From Winslowiella toletana (lineage in GTDB: Bacteria > Pseudomonadota > Gammaproteobacteria > Enterobacterales > Enterobacteriaceae), in the NCBI RefSeq assembly GCF_017875465.1, contig NZ_JAGGMQ010000001.1, forward strand, positions 3,844,001-3,908,000: DNA of 64,000 nt, written 5' to 3'. Every line of letters begins with the position of its first letter. The stretch's first letter is position 1. The notes beneath the pieces were generated by a model, which was not told the origin of the DNA, made no database searches, and saw nothing but the letters and a program-made list of their open reading frames with translations. Below are positions 1 to 9,476 of the stretch, piece by piece. The position numbers were made by a program, and so were the translations under genes.

Positions 1-8
1 GATCTAAA

Positions 9-26
9 GGTCAGGCGAAACTGACC
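9..26. terminator. Hairpin at the window edge, possible terminator of the large minus-strand gene
   Basis: A 6-bp stem (GGTCAG / CTGACC) with loop GCGAAA lies just past the stop codon of the minus-strand gene ending at 33. Read on the minus strand the hairpin is followed by only TTTA, so it would be a weak terminator. The gene left of it is outside the window. Confidence 0.4.
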
Positions 27-32
27 GCTGTG

Positions 33-3000
33 CTATTTTTGCTTAAAGTACTCTTCTTTACTGATGGGGATATATTGTTCTTTTTCCTTGTCATAACTAA
101 GTATCCTTGAGTTTAATTCTGGCTTATTGATTAGTGTATAGATATAACTTTTTTCCATGTGACTATATTTATTGGCTTCGATTTCAACCTCTCTGTGGTT
201 GCCAATTTTAATTATGTATATATCATTACGCGGGCCAATAAATGCAACACCTCGGGTAACCCCCCTACCTCCCCAGCCCAGACATACATCAAAACTAAAT
301 ACTCCTTTGTTGTATTTATGGGTGTTTAATTCGTGATCATTTTCACCTGTCTCCAGTTTACTTATTGCTTTATTTAACGGTTCTGTTAAGTCTTTATTGC
401 TAATATATCTCTCCCACATTTTATCAACATAGATTGTTCTTGTAATGCGTGGTTTTTCCTGCCCATCATTCAATATCTGCGTTTCTTTGACCGTAGTGGT
501 GTTGGGATTCTGTTGAATTTGTTCCATTTGTTCCATTCTGTAATTCGACCTCGGCGTATTATCGGGGGTAGTTCGAAATTCTTGTGCTAATGACTGATCT
601 GGCTTCAATAGCGTTTCATACTGCATCGATAGCTGTTCGTGGATTTCAACGGATGTAGTTTCAATACGCTTCAGTATCATATGAAGTGATCCATTAAGCG
701 AAACACTGATAGTCGGTTTTACCTTACCTGCCATAATGGTATTGCTAAGTTTAAAAATCCTGATAACCAATTCAGGTAGTTCATGGTGACTTATTTTTTG
801 CATGCAGTTGCAGATGCGAAAAAGTGAGCTTTCTAAATTTAACATCGGGGCATTTTTTAGTGGAGGTATTAACCAGCTTTCAATCTTGTCCAGGTACTGA
901 TTAATCCAGCCAACGGTTTCTGTGCTAACTTTGTCAACTAAGAAGCCTAGCATCACTTCCTGTACTTCAGGTGAAGCATTAAGAAAGCATTTTGGTTCCA
1001 TTATCCACTCTGTTTTACCAGGGGATTTATTATAAGCATTCACAAATATTTTCCAGGCATCTGGGCTGCTCGTCAAAAAAGTTGTTAATGCCTGCAGTTG
1101 TTTGTCATTTAAAGGTTCGGGCATTTTCGACGTGCCGGGATTGCCGCTATCGGGCGTCATCAGCATTTGCCGGTTCACGATGTCGGTAAACAATTCAAAT
1201 CTGCTCAGGTTGATCTTCTTTTTCGATGATTCAGCTAAGCGGCGCAATAAAAGATCTATGGGGATGCTTCCGAATGCGGTTTTAAGCAGCGTTTCCCGAA
1301 TCGCGTCGATTTTAGATTTTTCTACTACCTGAGCAATAATTTCAAGGAATGTGCGGTTTTTCTCTTCTGTCTCAACTTCAGTTTGCGCTGTGCGATTGTC
1401 TGTTAGCCATATTTTTAATTTTACCAGTGGCATGGTTATTTCTTTAAGCTCACCTATTGCCGAAAGGTTTCTGATAAGATTTTCTCGTAGTATAATTGCG
1501 TAAGAACTGACGGTGTGTTCCAATAACCTGATCTGAATTAATGACAGGTTGCGAAGTAACTGGTTGCAGGCAGTGTGATTTTTTTTCCTTGTTAATATGG
1601 CTAGCCTACTATCAACGTTTTCCTGTAAGCGATTATTCAGGCTGGTAATATTACCTGCCTTATTACCTTCAGCCTGTAAGCTGATATTAACAATTGATTT
1701 TATCAACTCCTCTTTTTGTATAGCCTGAGATAGTGAGCACAACCTCTCAACAAGAATAGGTGTGCAATCTTTATTGGTAATGACTATTTTTACAATGTTG
1801 TTTATTTTTTCGATAGTCCGTATCCCATCTTTATGGTCCAGCTTAGTACCCGCTACGTTATTAATTTTATTTTTATGGACAGGGAATATACCAGACTGAT
1901 TATGTATAAAACATGTTTCTTCCGAAATATTTTTATTAGTTGAGTTGAAGTATTCAATTTTCTGCCAAATATTTATAAAGTTTTCAATCGCCAGCTTATC
2001 ACTTTTTGCCTTATAGATAGTATTAGCCAATTCATCGTCAGATAGTGTTTTGACCATTAGTGCCGAGAGAGTTCTGATTGTGTTATTTGCTTTAATATAC
2101 TTTCCAATGAAAGAAGTTAATATTTCTTTCGCACGTTCAGGTGAAAACCTGATATTGGTATACTCGATAAGCTCTATACAGGCAAAAGGCAGATCCCCTG
2201 TTTGACCTAATTCATTGATAACTGTAAAGTAAAAATTAGTGATATATTCTGACCATTGGTCAGGGAAGGGGAGGCTGCTGGAGATAAATAACGCCAGCAG
2301 ACTATCAGTGATGCCATACTCGTTTTTGTAGGTGGGGTTTTTCAGGCTGTGAATGGTTTTGTTATAATTTGATTTTAATACAGGAAGTGATTCTTTAATA
2401 AAATCATCTGTCGACTTAGTGATAATAATAAAGGGTAATAAGTTTTCTCTGGCATGGTATTGTACCTCACTGCTAAAATTCGATTTTTTTAGTGCCTCAT
2501 CAAAGCGGTTGCATAAGGTTATTATCTTATTGCGAGTTTCGTCCCTGGTAATTGACTCTTCTTCCATCCCTCTGGAAATATGTTTTCTGACCATTTTAAA
2601 TACTTCCCGGGCGAAATCTGGTATTTCTTTTTTCTGTTCAACCTGATGCTTATATTTTTCTTCCTCTGTCAGACCCTCTTGCAACGATTTTTTAGGCTCC
2701 AGTATTGACAATACATCCTTGACTGCCTTATCCAGTATAAATATTTGATCGTCTGGTAGCCAGGTGGCCAGGGAATATAACCATTCGCCGATGCAACCGA
2801 GACGATTTGCTGCTCCGGAGTCGCTGCAGAAAAGGCCCAACATATTGTCGTTAAGTGCATGTAACAGCTCTGGCTCAGGTAAACCAAAAATTTCAAGCAC
2901 CAGCGCTGTTATATTGAAACAAGATTCCGGTTGTTGTTGCAAATGTTTTTCCATAGTCCTGAATAAACTTTTTCTGAAAATCATGCCTGCGGTGCCCGGC

Positions 3001-4079
3001 TTCGCAAACTTTGCAGCTAATTCGTTACAGGTTTTATATGAACTATCTAATATTGCCCAATATGTCTTTGCCCAGGACGGATTTTCTCTTGCTGCCTTCG
3101 CATGTTTTAGCTCCGATTTCACCAGACCAGCATAACTTTTCATACCAGCTTCAATATAGTTGGTGGTTGCAGGTTGAAAAATCGCGCAAATTTCCTCTCC
3201 ATCTTTTACTCCCAGTATATGTTGTGGGATTCTCTTTAGCAGTTCGGCGGGGTTATTGGTAACCGTGGTGTAGTCACTATCTGTCCCTGCGGTGCGCAAA
3301 CCAACTATAATTTTTGATTCTTCCTTCCGGATCAGCAGCGCATCCGGGAAAATTTCTCGATTGTCTTGATTACCCAATTCAAGCCCCGAGGAAAACACCT
3401 GAAGTCCGGCAACGCTCTGGTAAATTACCGGCAATTTGATGAGACAGGAAACAGTACTGGCTAAATATACTTTTGCCATGTTAATCGCATTTTCCTGCTG
3501 CTGACTCAGTGTTAACTGGTTAAAATCACTCTGAGGGGAAACGGGTATTTTCCTGGCTTCTGAGGTGCTGGCAGAGATTCGCTGACTGACAGCTACCTCA
3601 GAAACTGAACCCTTTTGTAAGCCCATTTTCAATGCCTCGGCGAGCTTGCCATTGGCGTCCTGCAATGTCTTAGCAGCTGGCGTATTTTTCACGTAATCTT
3701 GCACGTTTTTTTTCGGTTCACTCGTGACACTGCGTAACGGAGTTTGTTGTTGTTGATCAATATTGGAGATACTTTTTATCTCCTCGGGCAGTTGCGGCTG
3801 CTGAAGTTGAGCTGATTGTGAAGCAAAAGCTTGTAGCTCAGATAACTTGTCTGGTTTAGCGTGGATATCGGCAGATTGTGTATACGATATGAAAGGCGCC
3901 GCTGCAGTATGTGCTGAGGGGGTTTCTGGCCGGACACTTATATCTTTGGCTAAAGAAGTATTTCCGACCGCGCCAGGGGGCGGCATTAGTGACTTTGATG
4001 TCGTTTTTATTGATGTTGTCAACGTTGACGCCCCGCTTGTGGTAACCTGAACTATATCTCTTTTTTGTGTCGGATCCAT
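33..4079 (-). CDS. Very large hypothetical protein (1348 aa), candidate effector/toxin-like
   Basis: I do not recognise the family. The start ATG (4077-4079) is preceded by a good AAGGA ribosome binding site, and the frame is open for 1348 codons. Residues 1 to about 200 are rich in Ser, Thr, Pro and Gln and look disordered. Residues from about 200 to 1190 look mostly helical, with no transmembrane segment or signal peptide. The last ~136 residues (about 1213-1348) look different: a helical start, then beta-rich sequence with a glycine/arginine turn (GGRGVTRG, about 1270-1277) and GNHREVE (about 1293-1299). That pattern faintly recalls RelE/ParE-type toxins, which is inference only. Base composition is clearly more AT-rich than the chiP-ctb genes next door, which suggests horizontal acquisition. 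A type III or other secreted effector is possible because the N-terminus is Ser/Thr-rich, but no secretion gene is in the window. No immunity gene is visible next to it. Confidence 0.75.
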   Translation of the reverse strand: MDPTQKRDIVQVTTSGASTLTTSIKTTSKSLMPPPGAVGNTSLAKDISVRPETPSAHTAAAPFISYTQSADIHAKPDKLSELQAFASQSAQLQQPQLPEEIKSISNIDQQQQTPLRSVTSEPKKNVQDYVKNTPAAKTLQDANGKLAEALKMGLQKGSVSEVAVSQRISASTSEARKIPVSPQSDFNQLTLSQQQENAINMAKVYLASTVSCLIKLPVIYQSVAGLQVFSSGLELGNQDNREIFPDALLIRKEESKIIVGLRTAGTDSDYTTVTNNPAELLKRIPQHILGVKDGEEICAIFQPATTNYIEAGMKSYAGLVKSELKHAKAARENPSWAKTYWAILDSSYKTCNELAAKFAKPGTAGMIFRKSLFRTMEKHLQQQPESCFNITALVLEIFGLPEPELLHALNDNMLGLFCSDSGAANRLGCIGEWLYSLATWLPDDQIFILDKAVKDVLSILEPKKSLQEGLTEEEKYKHQVEQKKEIPDFAREVFKMVRKHISRGMEEESITRDETRNKIITLCNRFDEALKKSNFSSEVQYHARENLLPFIIITKSTDDFIKESLPVLKSNYNKTIHSLKNPTYKNEYGITDSLLALFISSSLPFPDQWSEYITNFYFTVINELGQTGDLPFACIELIEYTNIRFSPERAKEILTSFIGKYIKANNTIRTLSALMVKTLSDDELANTIYKAKSDKLAIENFINIWQKIEYFNSTNKNISEETCFIHNQSGIFPVHKNKINNVAGTKLDHKDGIRTIEKINNIVKIVITNKDCTPILVERLCSLSQAIQKEELIKSIVNISLQAEGNKAGNITSLNNRLQENVDSRLAILTRKKNHTACNQLLRNLSLIQIRLLEHTVSSYAIILRENLIRNLSAIGELKEITMPLVKLKIWLTDNRTAQTEVETEEKNRTFLEIIAQVVEKSKIDAIRETLLKTAFGSIPIDLLLRRLAESSKKKINLSRFELFTDIVNRQMLMTPDSGNPGTSKMPEPLNDKQLQALTTFLTSSPDAWKIFVNAYNKSPGKTEWIMEPKCFLNASPEVQEVMLGFLVDKVSTETVGWINQYLDKIESWLIPPLKNAPMLNLESSLFRICNCMQKISHHELPELVIRIFKLSNTIMAGKVKPTISVSLNGSLHMILKRIETTSVEIHEQLSMQYETLLKPDQSLAQEFRTTPDNTPRSNYRMEQMEQIQQNPNTTTVKETQILNDGQEKPRITRTIYVDKMWERYISNKDLTEPLNKAISKLETGENDHELNTHKYNKGVFSFDVCLGWGGRGVTRGVAFIGPRNDIYIIKIGNHREVEIEANKYSHMEKSYIYTLINKPELNSRILSYDKEKEQYIPISKEEYFKQK

Positions 4080-4482
4080 TTTCTGTCCTTAAATCAATTT
4101 TTATGATTAACAATAACAGCACCTTGCGCTATAAATGTTGAATGCATTTTTTGTAAATAATTGATGTAAGTCAATGATATTGTTATATTGCTTAATGCTC
4201 TATAAATAATCGCTGATTAAATTCTATTCACTGCTGATGTTATAATGATTAGCTATTTTAATATCATCATCTATTTTAGATTAGCATTATATTTAATTCA
4301 TTATTAATTATTTTAATCTTCGTGTTTGTTATTGTTGAAATATCGCTGCGGCGACGATCATATTTATTTGACTTTATATTGATAATTTCCTGTCGCAAAA
4401 ATAGTATGACGTCTTAATCACCGGACGCGATTAAGCCGTACTTATCGCTAATTATTATCGCCTGAATATAAAAGGGAATTTT
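4080..4482. promoter_or_regulatory. AT-rich divergent intergenic region, large gene / chiP
   Basis: This 403-bp gap separates two divergent start codons and must hold promoters for both. It is strongly AT-rich for most of its length and becomes more balanced from about 4390. No open reading frame of note is present. I could not pick one promoter with confidence. The stretch at about 4449-4472, just before chiP, is an AT-rich imperfect palindrome around a GC core, where a NagC operator would be expected by analogy with E. coli chiP. That assignment is a guess. Confidence 0.5.
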
Positions 4483-4484
4483 AT
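4470..4484 (+). promoter_or_regulatory. chiP ribosome binding region, candidate ChiX sRNA pairing site
   Basis: The segment AAAAGGGAATTTTAT spans the Shine-Dalgarno and the start codon of chiP. In E. coli and Salmonella the sRNA ChiX silences chiP by pairing with its ribosome binding region (AAAGAGGAAUUUCAU-type). The segment here matches that target except for one missing A and one C-to-U change that still allows G-U pairing. The sRNA itself is not in the window, so regulation is inferred. Confidence 0.45.
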
Positions 4485-5886
4485 GTCTGCAACTAATGGA
4501 ATGCGCAAAGCGGTGGCCTTTGCTACCGCCTGTATTACTGCTTCGCCGGTAATGGTGATATCTGCAGAAGCCAGAGCCGAAGGCTTTATTGAGGACTCAT
4601 CATTAACCGGTGGCCTCTATTACTGGCAGCGCCAGCGAGATCGCAAAAACCTTGAACCCGTCAGCGACCACTATGGCCAGTATCAGAACAACCTGCACCA
4701 CTCAACCTTTAACGGCAGTCTGGATTTCAGTTCCGGCTATGCTGGCGAGGTGGTGGGTGTCGATCTTGGCATCTATGGCGCAGTTGAAATGGCTAACAGC
4801 GGCCCGGCCGCACCCGATGAAATCGGCTTCAGTAAGGCGCGAACGCGCTGGGATGAGCAGTGGGCTGGTGATAAGGGCGGCATCAGTTTTTATCAGGCGG
4901 CGATGAAACTGAAGCTTGATGATTACTGGCTGCGCGGCGGCTATCTGCAGCCGACCGGCCAGACGCTAATGACTCCGCACTGGAGTTTTCTGCCGGGCAC
5001 TTATCGCGGTGCCGAAGCCGGTGTAACGCAGGATTATGGCGACAGCGGCGCTATCTCACTCTCCTATATGTGGGCTGACGCGTATAAAGCGCCCTGGTAT
5101 CAGCATCTTTACCGCTTCCGTAAAGCTGATGGGCTAACAGAAGTGCCTTATCTGCACTCGTTTGGCGCTAAATATGACTTTAAAAATAACCTGACGCTGG
5201 AAGCTGCGGTTGGTCAGGCAGCGCACTATGTTGACCAGTACTTTGCCAAAGCATCATATGCTTTTCCGCTTGCCAGTAACGATCTGCGCGCCAGCTACCA
5301 GTTCTATGGCGCGCGCGATAAAGAGCGCGGCGGCGCGGCGAATAGCAATGATATCTATGATGGGCTGGCCTGGTTGCAGGCATTAACCTTTGGGTATACC
5401 AGCGGCCCGTTTGATTTTCGCCTTGAAGGCAGCTGGGTAAAAGCCGAAGGTAACCAGGGCTATTTTCTGCAGCGCATGACACCCGGCTACGCCAGCTCTA
5501 ATGGCCGCCTTGATATCTGGTGGGATGCACGTTCTGACTGGAACGCCAATGGCGAAAAGGCGCTGTTTGCCGGTGTAATGTATGACCTGAAAGAGTGGCA
5601 GCTGCCGGGATGGCAGATGGGAACCTCATATGCCTGGGGCTGGGATGCTAAACCCGCCAGCAATCCGCAATGGGACCAAAGCCAGCGGCTGAAGGAGTCG
5701 GCATGGAGTATGGATCTGCTCTATACCATTCAGCAGGGGCGTGCGGAAGGTACGATGTTCAAACTGCATTACACCCAGTATAACAACCACAGTTCGCTGC
5801 CCAGCTACAGCGGCGGCTACGGCAATATGTTCCAGGATGAGAAAGATGTGAAGTTTATCGTAACCGCGCCTTTTACCATTTTTTAA
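4483..5886 (+). CDS. chiP: Chitoporin ChiP (OprD-family outer-membrane channel)
   Basis: ChiP is the outer-membrane porin for chito-oligosaccharides. The 467-aa product has a cleavable signal peptide ending in the conserved EARAEGF junction (about residues 29-35). It continues with [11 protein letters not shown], has [20 protein letters not shown] mid-protein, and ends in APFTIF, a typical C-terminal aromatic beta-strand for BAM recognition. All are hallmarks of enterobacterial ChiP. The ATG at 4483 has an AAGGGAA ribosome binding site; a second ATG at codon 7 is possible. The chitobiase gene follows after 43 bp in what looks like one operon. In Serratia and E. coli the lipoprotein gene chiQ normally comes next, and it is missing here. 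Confidence 0.95.
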   Translation: MSATNGMRKAVAFATACITASPVMVISAEARAEGFIEDSSLTGGLYYWQRQRDRKNLEPVSDHYGQYQNNLHHSTFNGSLDFSSGYAGEVVGVDLGIYGAVEMANSGPAAPDEIGFSKARTRWDEQWAGDKGGISFYQAAMKLKLDDYWLRGGYLQPTGQTLMTPHWSFLPGTYRGAEAGVTQDYGDSGAISLSYMWADAYKAPWYQHLYRFRKADGLTEVPYLHSFGAKYDFKNNLTLEAAVGQAAHYVDQYFAKASYAFPLASNDLRASYQFYGARDKERGGAANSNDIYDGLAWLQALTFGYTSGPFDFRLEGSWVKAEGNQGYFLQRMTPGYASSNGRLDIWWDARSDWNANGEKALFAGVMYDLKEWQLPGWQMGTSYAWGWDAKPASNPQWDQSQRLKESAWSMDLLYTIQQGRAEGTMFKLHYTQYNNHSSLPSYSGGYGNMFQDEKDVKFIVTAPFTIF

Positions 5887-5929
5887 CCAGTGCCAATCTT
5901 AACCGCAGGCAATGACAGGAGGTAACGAC

Positions 5930-8605
5930 GTGAAACGACGTAAATCAGGGATGATGGTGGCAGCACTAAGCGGGCTACTGACATGTGGCAGTAGTATGGC
6001 GAGCGATCAACAGCTGGTCGATCAAATCAGCCAGTTTGGCGTAAAGTATCAGGTGACAGATAATCATGCGGCGCAGCATGGCGTTGACTGCGCGGCGCTG
6101 GGGGCCGACTGGGCCTCCTGTAATCGCGCGGTGATTACGCTAAGCAATCCCGGCCCGGCATTAAGCGGGCAGAACTGGGCAATCTATATCAGCAGTATCC
6201 GCCAGATATTAAAGGTCGACAGTGACCAGTTCCGGATTACGCATATTATTGGCGATCTGCATAAACTGCAGCCGACGGAAAAATTTAGCGGTTTTGCTGC
6301 CGGAGAGAACGTCAGCATCCCGATTATTAACGAATACTGGCAGCTGGCGCTAAGTGATGTGATGCCACGCTGGTATGTCACCGCCGGTGATGCGCACGCC
6401 AGAGTGATCAGCAGTACCGATACTGAAGATCTGTCGCAGTTTGTCGCACCGCTGGATAAGCAGTGGAAGCGCACCCCCGATGATAAAAATGTGCTGATGA
6501 CCGCACAAACCCGCTTTGAAAAAAATCGTGATATCAAAAAAATGACCACCGCCAGTTTGCGCGGGCAGATCACCCCGACGCCGCTGACGCTGAGGCTGCA
6601 CCCGCAGGATGTCGATTTGCAGCCGGGGGTAAAACTCGATCTGCTGTCGCTGCCGCAAGATAAAGCTGAGGTTATCCGCGAGCATTTTGCCCGCGCGGGC
6701 ATTAGCGAGCAGCAGGATGGCTATCCGATCACGACCCGTATTGCGCGCAGCGATTTTGATGGCGAGCAGGCGCATTCCGGTGCTTACCGTTTAATCATTG
6801 GCGAGCAGGGAGCGGAAATTAGCGGTTTCGATGCAACTGGGGTGTTTTATGGCCTGATGTCGATCCTTTCGCTGGTGCCCTCTGAGGGGGATAAAAAGAT
6901 TGCCACCCTTGATGTCAGTGATGCCCCCCGTTTTGCGTACCGTGGCGTCGCCGTTGATGTGGCGCGTAATTTTCACAGTAAAGACGCGATAAAACGCCTG
7001 CTCGATCAGATGGCGGTGTGGAAGATGAATAAGCTGCATTTCCATCTGACGGATGACGAGGGCTGGCGCATTGAAATTCCCGGTTTGCCAGAGTTAACCC
7101 GCGTCGGTGGCCGACGTTGCCACGATCCGGACGAGCAAACCTGCCTGATGCCGCAGCTGGGATCGGGGCCGGACAGCGACAATCATGGCAGTGGCTACTT
7201 TAGTCGCGCGGACTATATTGAGATCCTGAAATACGCAGGCGCGCGGGCCATTGAAGTGATCCCGGAAGTGGATATGCCCGCCCATGCGCGCGCGGCGGTA
7301 ATCGCTATGGAAGCGCGCTATCAGCGTTTAATGCAGCAGGGGAACGCGACCGAGGCCAGCCGCTACCGCTTGCTGGATCCGGACGATAACTCAAACACCA
7401 CTTCGGTGCAGTTTTATGACCGCACCAGTTATCTTAATCCCTGTCTGGACTCCTCAAAACGCTTTGTCGACAAGGTGATCACTGAGTTCCGCCTGATGCA
7501 TCAGGATGCGGGGCAGCCGCTTACCCGCTGGCATTTTGGTGGCGATGAAGCGAAGAATATCCGTCTGGGAGCCGGGTACACCGACAGCCGTCAACCGGAA
7601 GCCGGGAAGGGGGTTATCAATCGTCAGCGGGAGGACCAGCCGTGGGCGAAATCCCCAGCCTGTCAGCGTAGGGTGCAGCAGGGCGCCGTGGCGGATATCA
7701 GCCATCTGCCGGGCTGGTTTGCCGTCGAGGTAAGCCGACTGGCAAAGGCCCAGGGGATTGATCAGATGCAGGCATGGGAGGATGGGCTGAAGGCGGTCGA
7801 CAGTGCCAGCGCTTTCGCCACCGGTCGCGTGGCGGTGAATTTCTGGGACACTCTCTACTGGGGCGGTTTCGCCAGCGTGACCGACTGGGCCAGCAAAGGT
7901 TACGAGGTGGTGGTCTCTAATCCGGACTATCTGTATATGGACTTCCCCTATGAAGTCAATCCGCTGGAGCGCGGCTATTACTGGGGCACGCGCTATAATG
8001 ATGAGCGCAAAATGTTTAGCTTTGCGCCGGATAACTTGCCGCAAAATGCCGAAACCTCGGTTGATCGCGATGGCAACAGTTTTAGCGCCAAATCCGACAA
8101 ACCCTGGCCAGGGGCGAGCGGTATTTCAGCACAGCTATGGAGCGAAACGGTACGTAGCGATCAGCAGATGGAGGAGATGATTTTCCCGCGCCTGCTGTCG
8201 GTTGCCGAGCGTGGCTGGCACCGTGCCGGATGGGAGCTGGACTATCAGGCCGGCCGCGAATATCAGCAGGGCAAAACCCACTGGGTGGATACCGAAGTGT
8301 TGCGCCGGGACTGGCAGCGTTTTGCCAATCTGCTGGGTCAGCGTGAGTTAGCCAAAATGGATAAACAGGGAATTGCCTGGCGTCTGCCGCCAGCAGGCGC
8401 GCGTATCCATCACGGCATGCTGGAGGCGAACAGCGCGCTACCGGGGATTGATATTCAGTTTTCCACCGATGGCAGGCAGTGGCAGGCTTATAACGATCAG
8501 GCGCGACCACGCATCACGAGTGAAGTCTGGGTGCGTACCGTCAGTGCCGATGGCAAGCGCTTTAGCCGGGCAGAGCATCTGCAGGCGCCGCTTTCCGCAG
8601 ATTAA
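5930..8605 (+). CDS. ctb: Chitobiase / beta-N-acetylhexosaminidase (GH20)
   Basis: This enzyme cleaves chitobiose and short GlcNAc oligomers in the periplasm after uptake through ChiP. I chose the GTG at 5930 over the in-frame ATG at 5912 because AGGAGGT lies between them, ideally spaced for the GTG; that start also gives a clean signal peptide ending near SSMAS. The 891-aa product follows Serratia marcescens chitobiase from end to end: N-terminal carbohydrate-binding-like domain (CAALGADWASCN), GH20 barrel with LHFHLTDDEGWRIEI, and the catalytic pair in HFGGDEAKN. From the GTG the pair is Asp539-Glu540, the same numbering as the Serratia enzyme, which supports the start. A C-terminal Ig-like domain completes it. 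It is probably cotranscribed with chiP. Confidence 0.95.
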   Translation: MKRRKSGMMVAALSGLLTCGSSMASDQQLVDQISQFGVKYQVTDNHAAQHGVDCAALGADWASCNRAVITLSNPGPALSGQNWAIYISSIRQILKVDSDQFRITHIIGDLHKLQPTEKFSGFAAGENVSIPIINEYWQLALSDVMPRWYVTAGDAHARVISSTDTEDLSQFVAPLDKQWKRTPDDKNVLMTAQTRFEKNRDIKKMTTASLRGQITPTPLTLRLHPQDVDLQPGVKLDLLSLPQDKAEVIREHFARAGISEQQDGYPITTRIARSDFDGEQAHSGAYRLIIGEQGAEISGFDATGVFYGLMSILSLVPSEGDKKIATLDVSDAPRFAYRGVAVDVARNFHSKDAIKRLLDQMAVWKMNKLHFHLTDDEGWRIEIPGLPELTRVGGRRCHDPDEQTCLMPQLGSGPDSDNHGSGYFSRADYIEILKYAGARAIEVIPEVDMPAHARAAVIAMEARYQRLMQQGNATEASRYRLLDPDDNSNTTSVQFYDRTSYLNPCLDSSKRFVDKVITEFRLMHQDAGQPLTRWHFGGDEAKNIRLGAGYTDSRQPEAGKGVINRQREDQPWAKSPACQRRVQQGAVADISHLPGWFAVEVSRLAKAQGIDQMQAWEDGLKAVDSASAFATGRVAVNFWDTLYWGGFASVTDWASKGYEVVVSNPDYLYMDFPYEVNPLERGYYWGTRYNDERKMFSFAPDNLPQNAETSVDRDGNSFSAKSDKPWPGASGISAQLWSETVRSDQQMEEMIFPRLLSVAERGWHRAGWELDYQAGREYQQGKTHWVDTEVLRRDWQRFANLLGQRELAKMDKQGIAWRLPPAGARIHHGMLEANSALPGIDIQFSTDGRQWQAYNDQARPRITSEVWVRTVSADGKRFSRAEHLQAPLSAD

Positions 8606-8616
8606 GCAGGCATAAA

Positions 8617-8646
8617 AAAACCGGTGAAAAATCACCGGTTTTGTTT
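8617..8646. terminator. Bidirectional terminator between ctb and fur
   Basis: A 9-bp perfect stem (AACCGGTGA 8619-8627 / TCACCGGTT 8632-8640) is flanked by an A-run on the left and TTTGTTTT on the right. It can therefore terminate both the rightward chiP-ctb operon and the leftward fur transcript. Confidence 0.85.
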
Positions 8647-8662
8647 TACTGCATAGCAAAAT

Positions 8663-9106
8663 TTATTTGTCGTGCAGCGTGTCGTCTTCGCGGCAATCGC
8701 CCAATGCACAGTGACCGTAAAGGTACAGGCTGTGGTTGGTAAGCTTAATACCGTGGCGAGTGGCAATCTCACGCTGACGCGTCTCAATTGATTCATCACT
8801 AAATTCGATCACTTTGCCACAATCGAGGCAAATCAGGTGATCGTGATGATGCTGTTGCGTAAGTTCGAAGACAGATTTGCCGCCCTCGAAATTATGACGG
8901 GTAACGATCCCCGCATCATCAAACTGGTTCAGGACGCGGTAAACCGTCGCCAGACCAATCTCTTCGCCCATATCAATCAGGCGCTTATACAAGTCTTCCG
9001 CACTGACGTGATGGCCCTCTGGTTCCTGAAGCACTTCCAGAATTTTCAGTCGGGGAAGCGTGACTTTCAGGCCGGCCTTCTTTAATGCGGTGTTATTGTC
9101 AGTCAT
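8663..9106 (-). CDS. fur: Ferric uptake regulator Fur
   Basis: Fur is the global Fe(II)-dependent repressor of iron uptake genes. The 147-aa product has the N-terminal winged helix (LKVTLPRLKILEVLQ; GLATVYRVLNQFDDAGIV), the metal-site motif HHHDHLICLDCGKV and the C-terminal CALGDC. Both zinc cysteine pairs are present. The ribosome binding site (AGGAC) is weak, as in E. coli, where fur translation is coupled to the upstream small ORF uof. A comparable small ORF overlaps the fur start here. Confidence 0.98.
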   Translation of the reverse strand: MTDNNTALKKAGLKVTLPRLKILEVLQEPEGHHVSAEDLYKRLIDMGEEIGLATVYRVLNQFDDAGIVTRHNFEGGKSVFELTQQHHHDHLICLDCGKVIEFSDESIETRQREIATRHGIKLTNHSLYLYGHCALGDCREDDTLHDK

Positions 9107-9170
9107 GCGGATATTGTCCTGTTACTTTGCTAGTCACAATGTGGCTGAGTGGCTGAAAAGCCCTGAACAT
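9099..9170 (-). CDS. uof: Candidate uof, 23-codon upstream ORF of fur
   Basis: An ATG at 9168-9170 opens a 23-codon frame (MFRAFQPLSHIVTS..., ending in HD) whose TGA at 9099-9101 overlaps the first codons of fur. In E. coli a short ORF in this place, uof, couples translation to fur and is the target of RyhB. Position, length class and overlap fit. I did not compare the peptide sequence with known Uof, and the Shine-Dalgarno is poor. Confidence 0.4.
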   Translation of the reverse strand: MFRAFQPLSHIVTSKVTGQYPHD

Positions 9171-9476
9171 CGGTCAACGCGAAATCTTAGTGCGTCTCAT
9201 TATAGAACTCGTACTTCGAAATGAAAACCGCAAGGAGAGCGTGAAACAACTGCAGGTTGTAATGAGGTACGTCCCTGAGAAGTCCATGACCCGGAGCCTG
9301 TCCCATTACAGATACTGTGCTAAACCCTTCACTTTACTTATAAAACTTCAATAGCAGTGTGACCGATGGGGGTATTGTACAGATTTGCAGGTAAAAGTTA
9401 CAAACATGTATCTATTATTTCTATAGGAAAAACCACTTACTCAATGTGAGATTGCGCTCACATTGAGTTTTTCATC
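9107..9476 (-). promoter_or_regulatory. fldA-fur intergenic region with fur promoter
   Basis: The 370-bp gap between fldA and fur carries a perfect minus-strand -10 hexamer TATAAT (9199-9204), with a weak TTTTCA 17 bp upstream, which I take as the fur promoter. About 30 bp separate it from the candidate uof start. The sequence around the -10 (TATAATGAGACGC) is only partly Fur-box-like, so autoregulation cannot be claimed. The fldA-proximal end holds the hairpin at 9439-9468. Nothing else is recognised from about 9230 to 9430. Confidence 0.5.
9439..9468. terminator. Hairpin downstream of fldA
   Basis: A 12-bp perfect stem (ACTCAATGTGAG / CTCACATTGAGT) with a 6-nt loop lies 8 bp past the fldA stop. 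On the minus strand a T-run follows after about 6 nt. On the plus strand TTTTT follows immediately. It probably ends or attenuates the fldA transcript; part may read into fur, as in E. coli. Confidence 0.6.

Noticed and set aside
7454..8044. Antisense frame inside the chitobiase gene
   Set aside because: Shadow of a conserved GH20 gene.
9445..9462. TGTGA...TCACA resembling a CRP site after fldA
   Set aside because: The half-sites are 8 bp apart, not 6, and both are arms of the fldA terminator hairpin.
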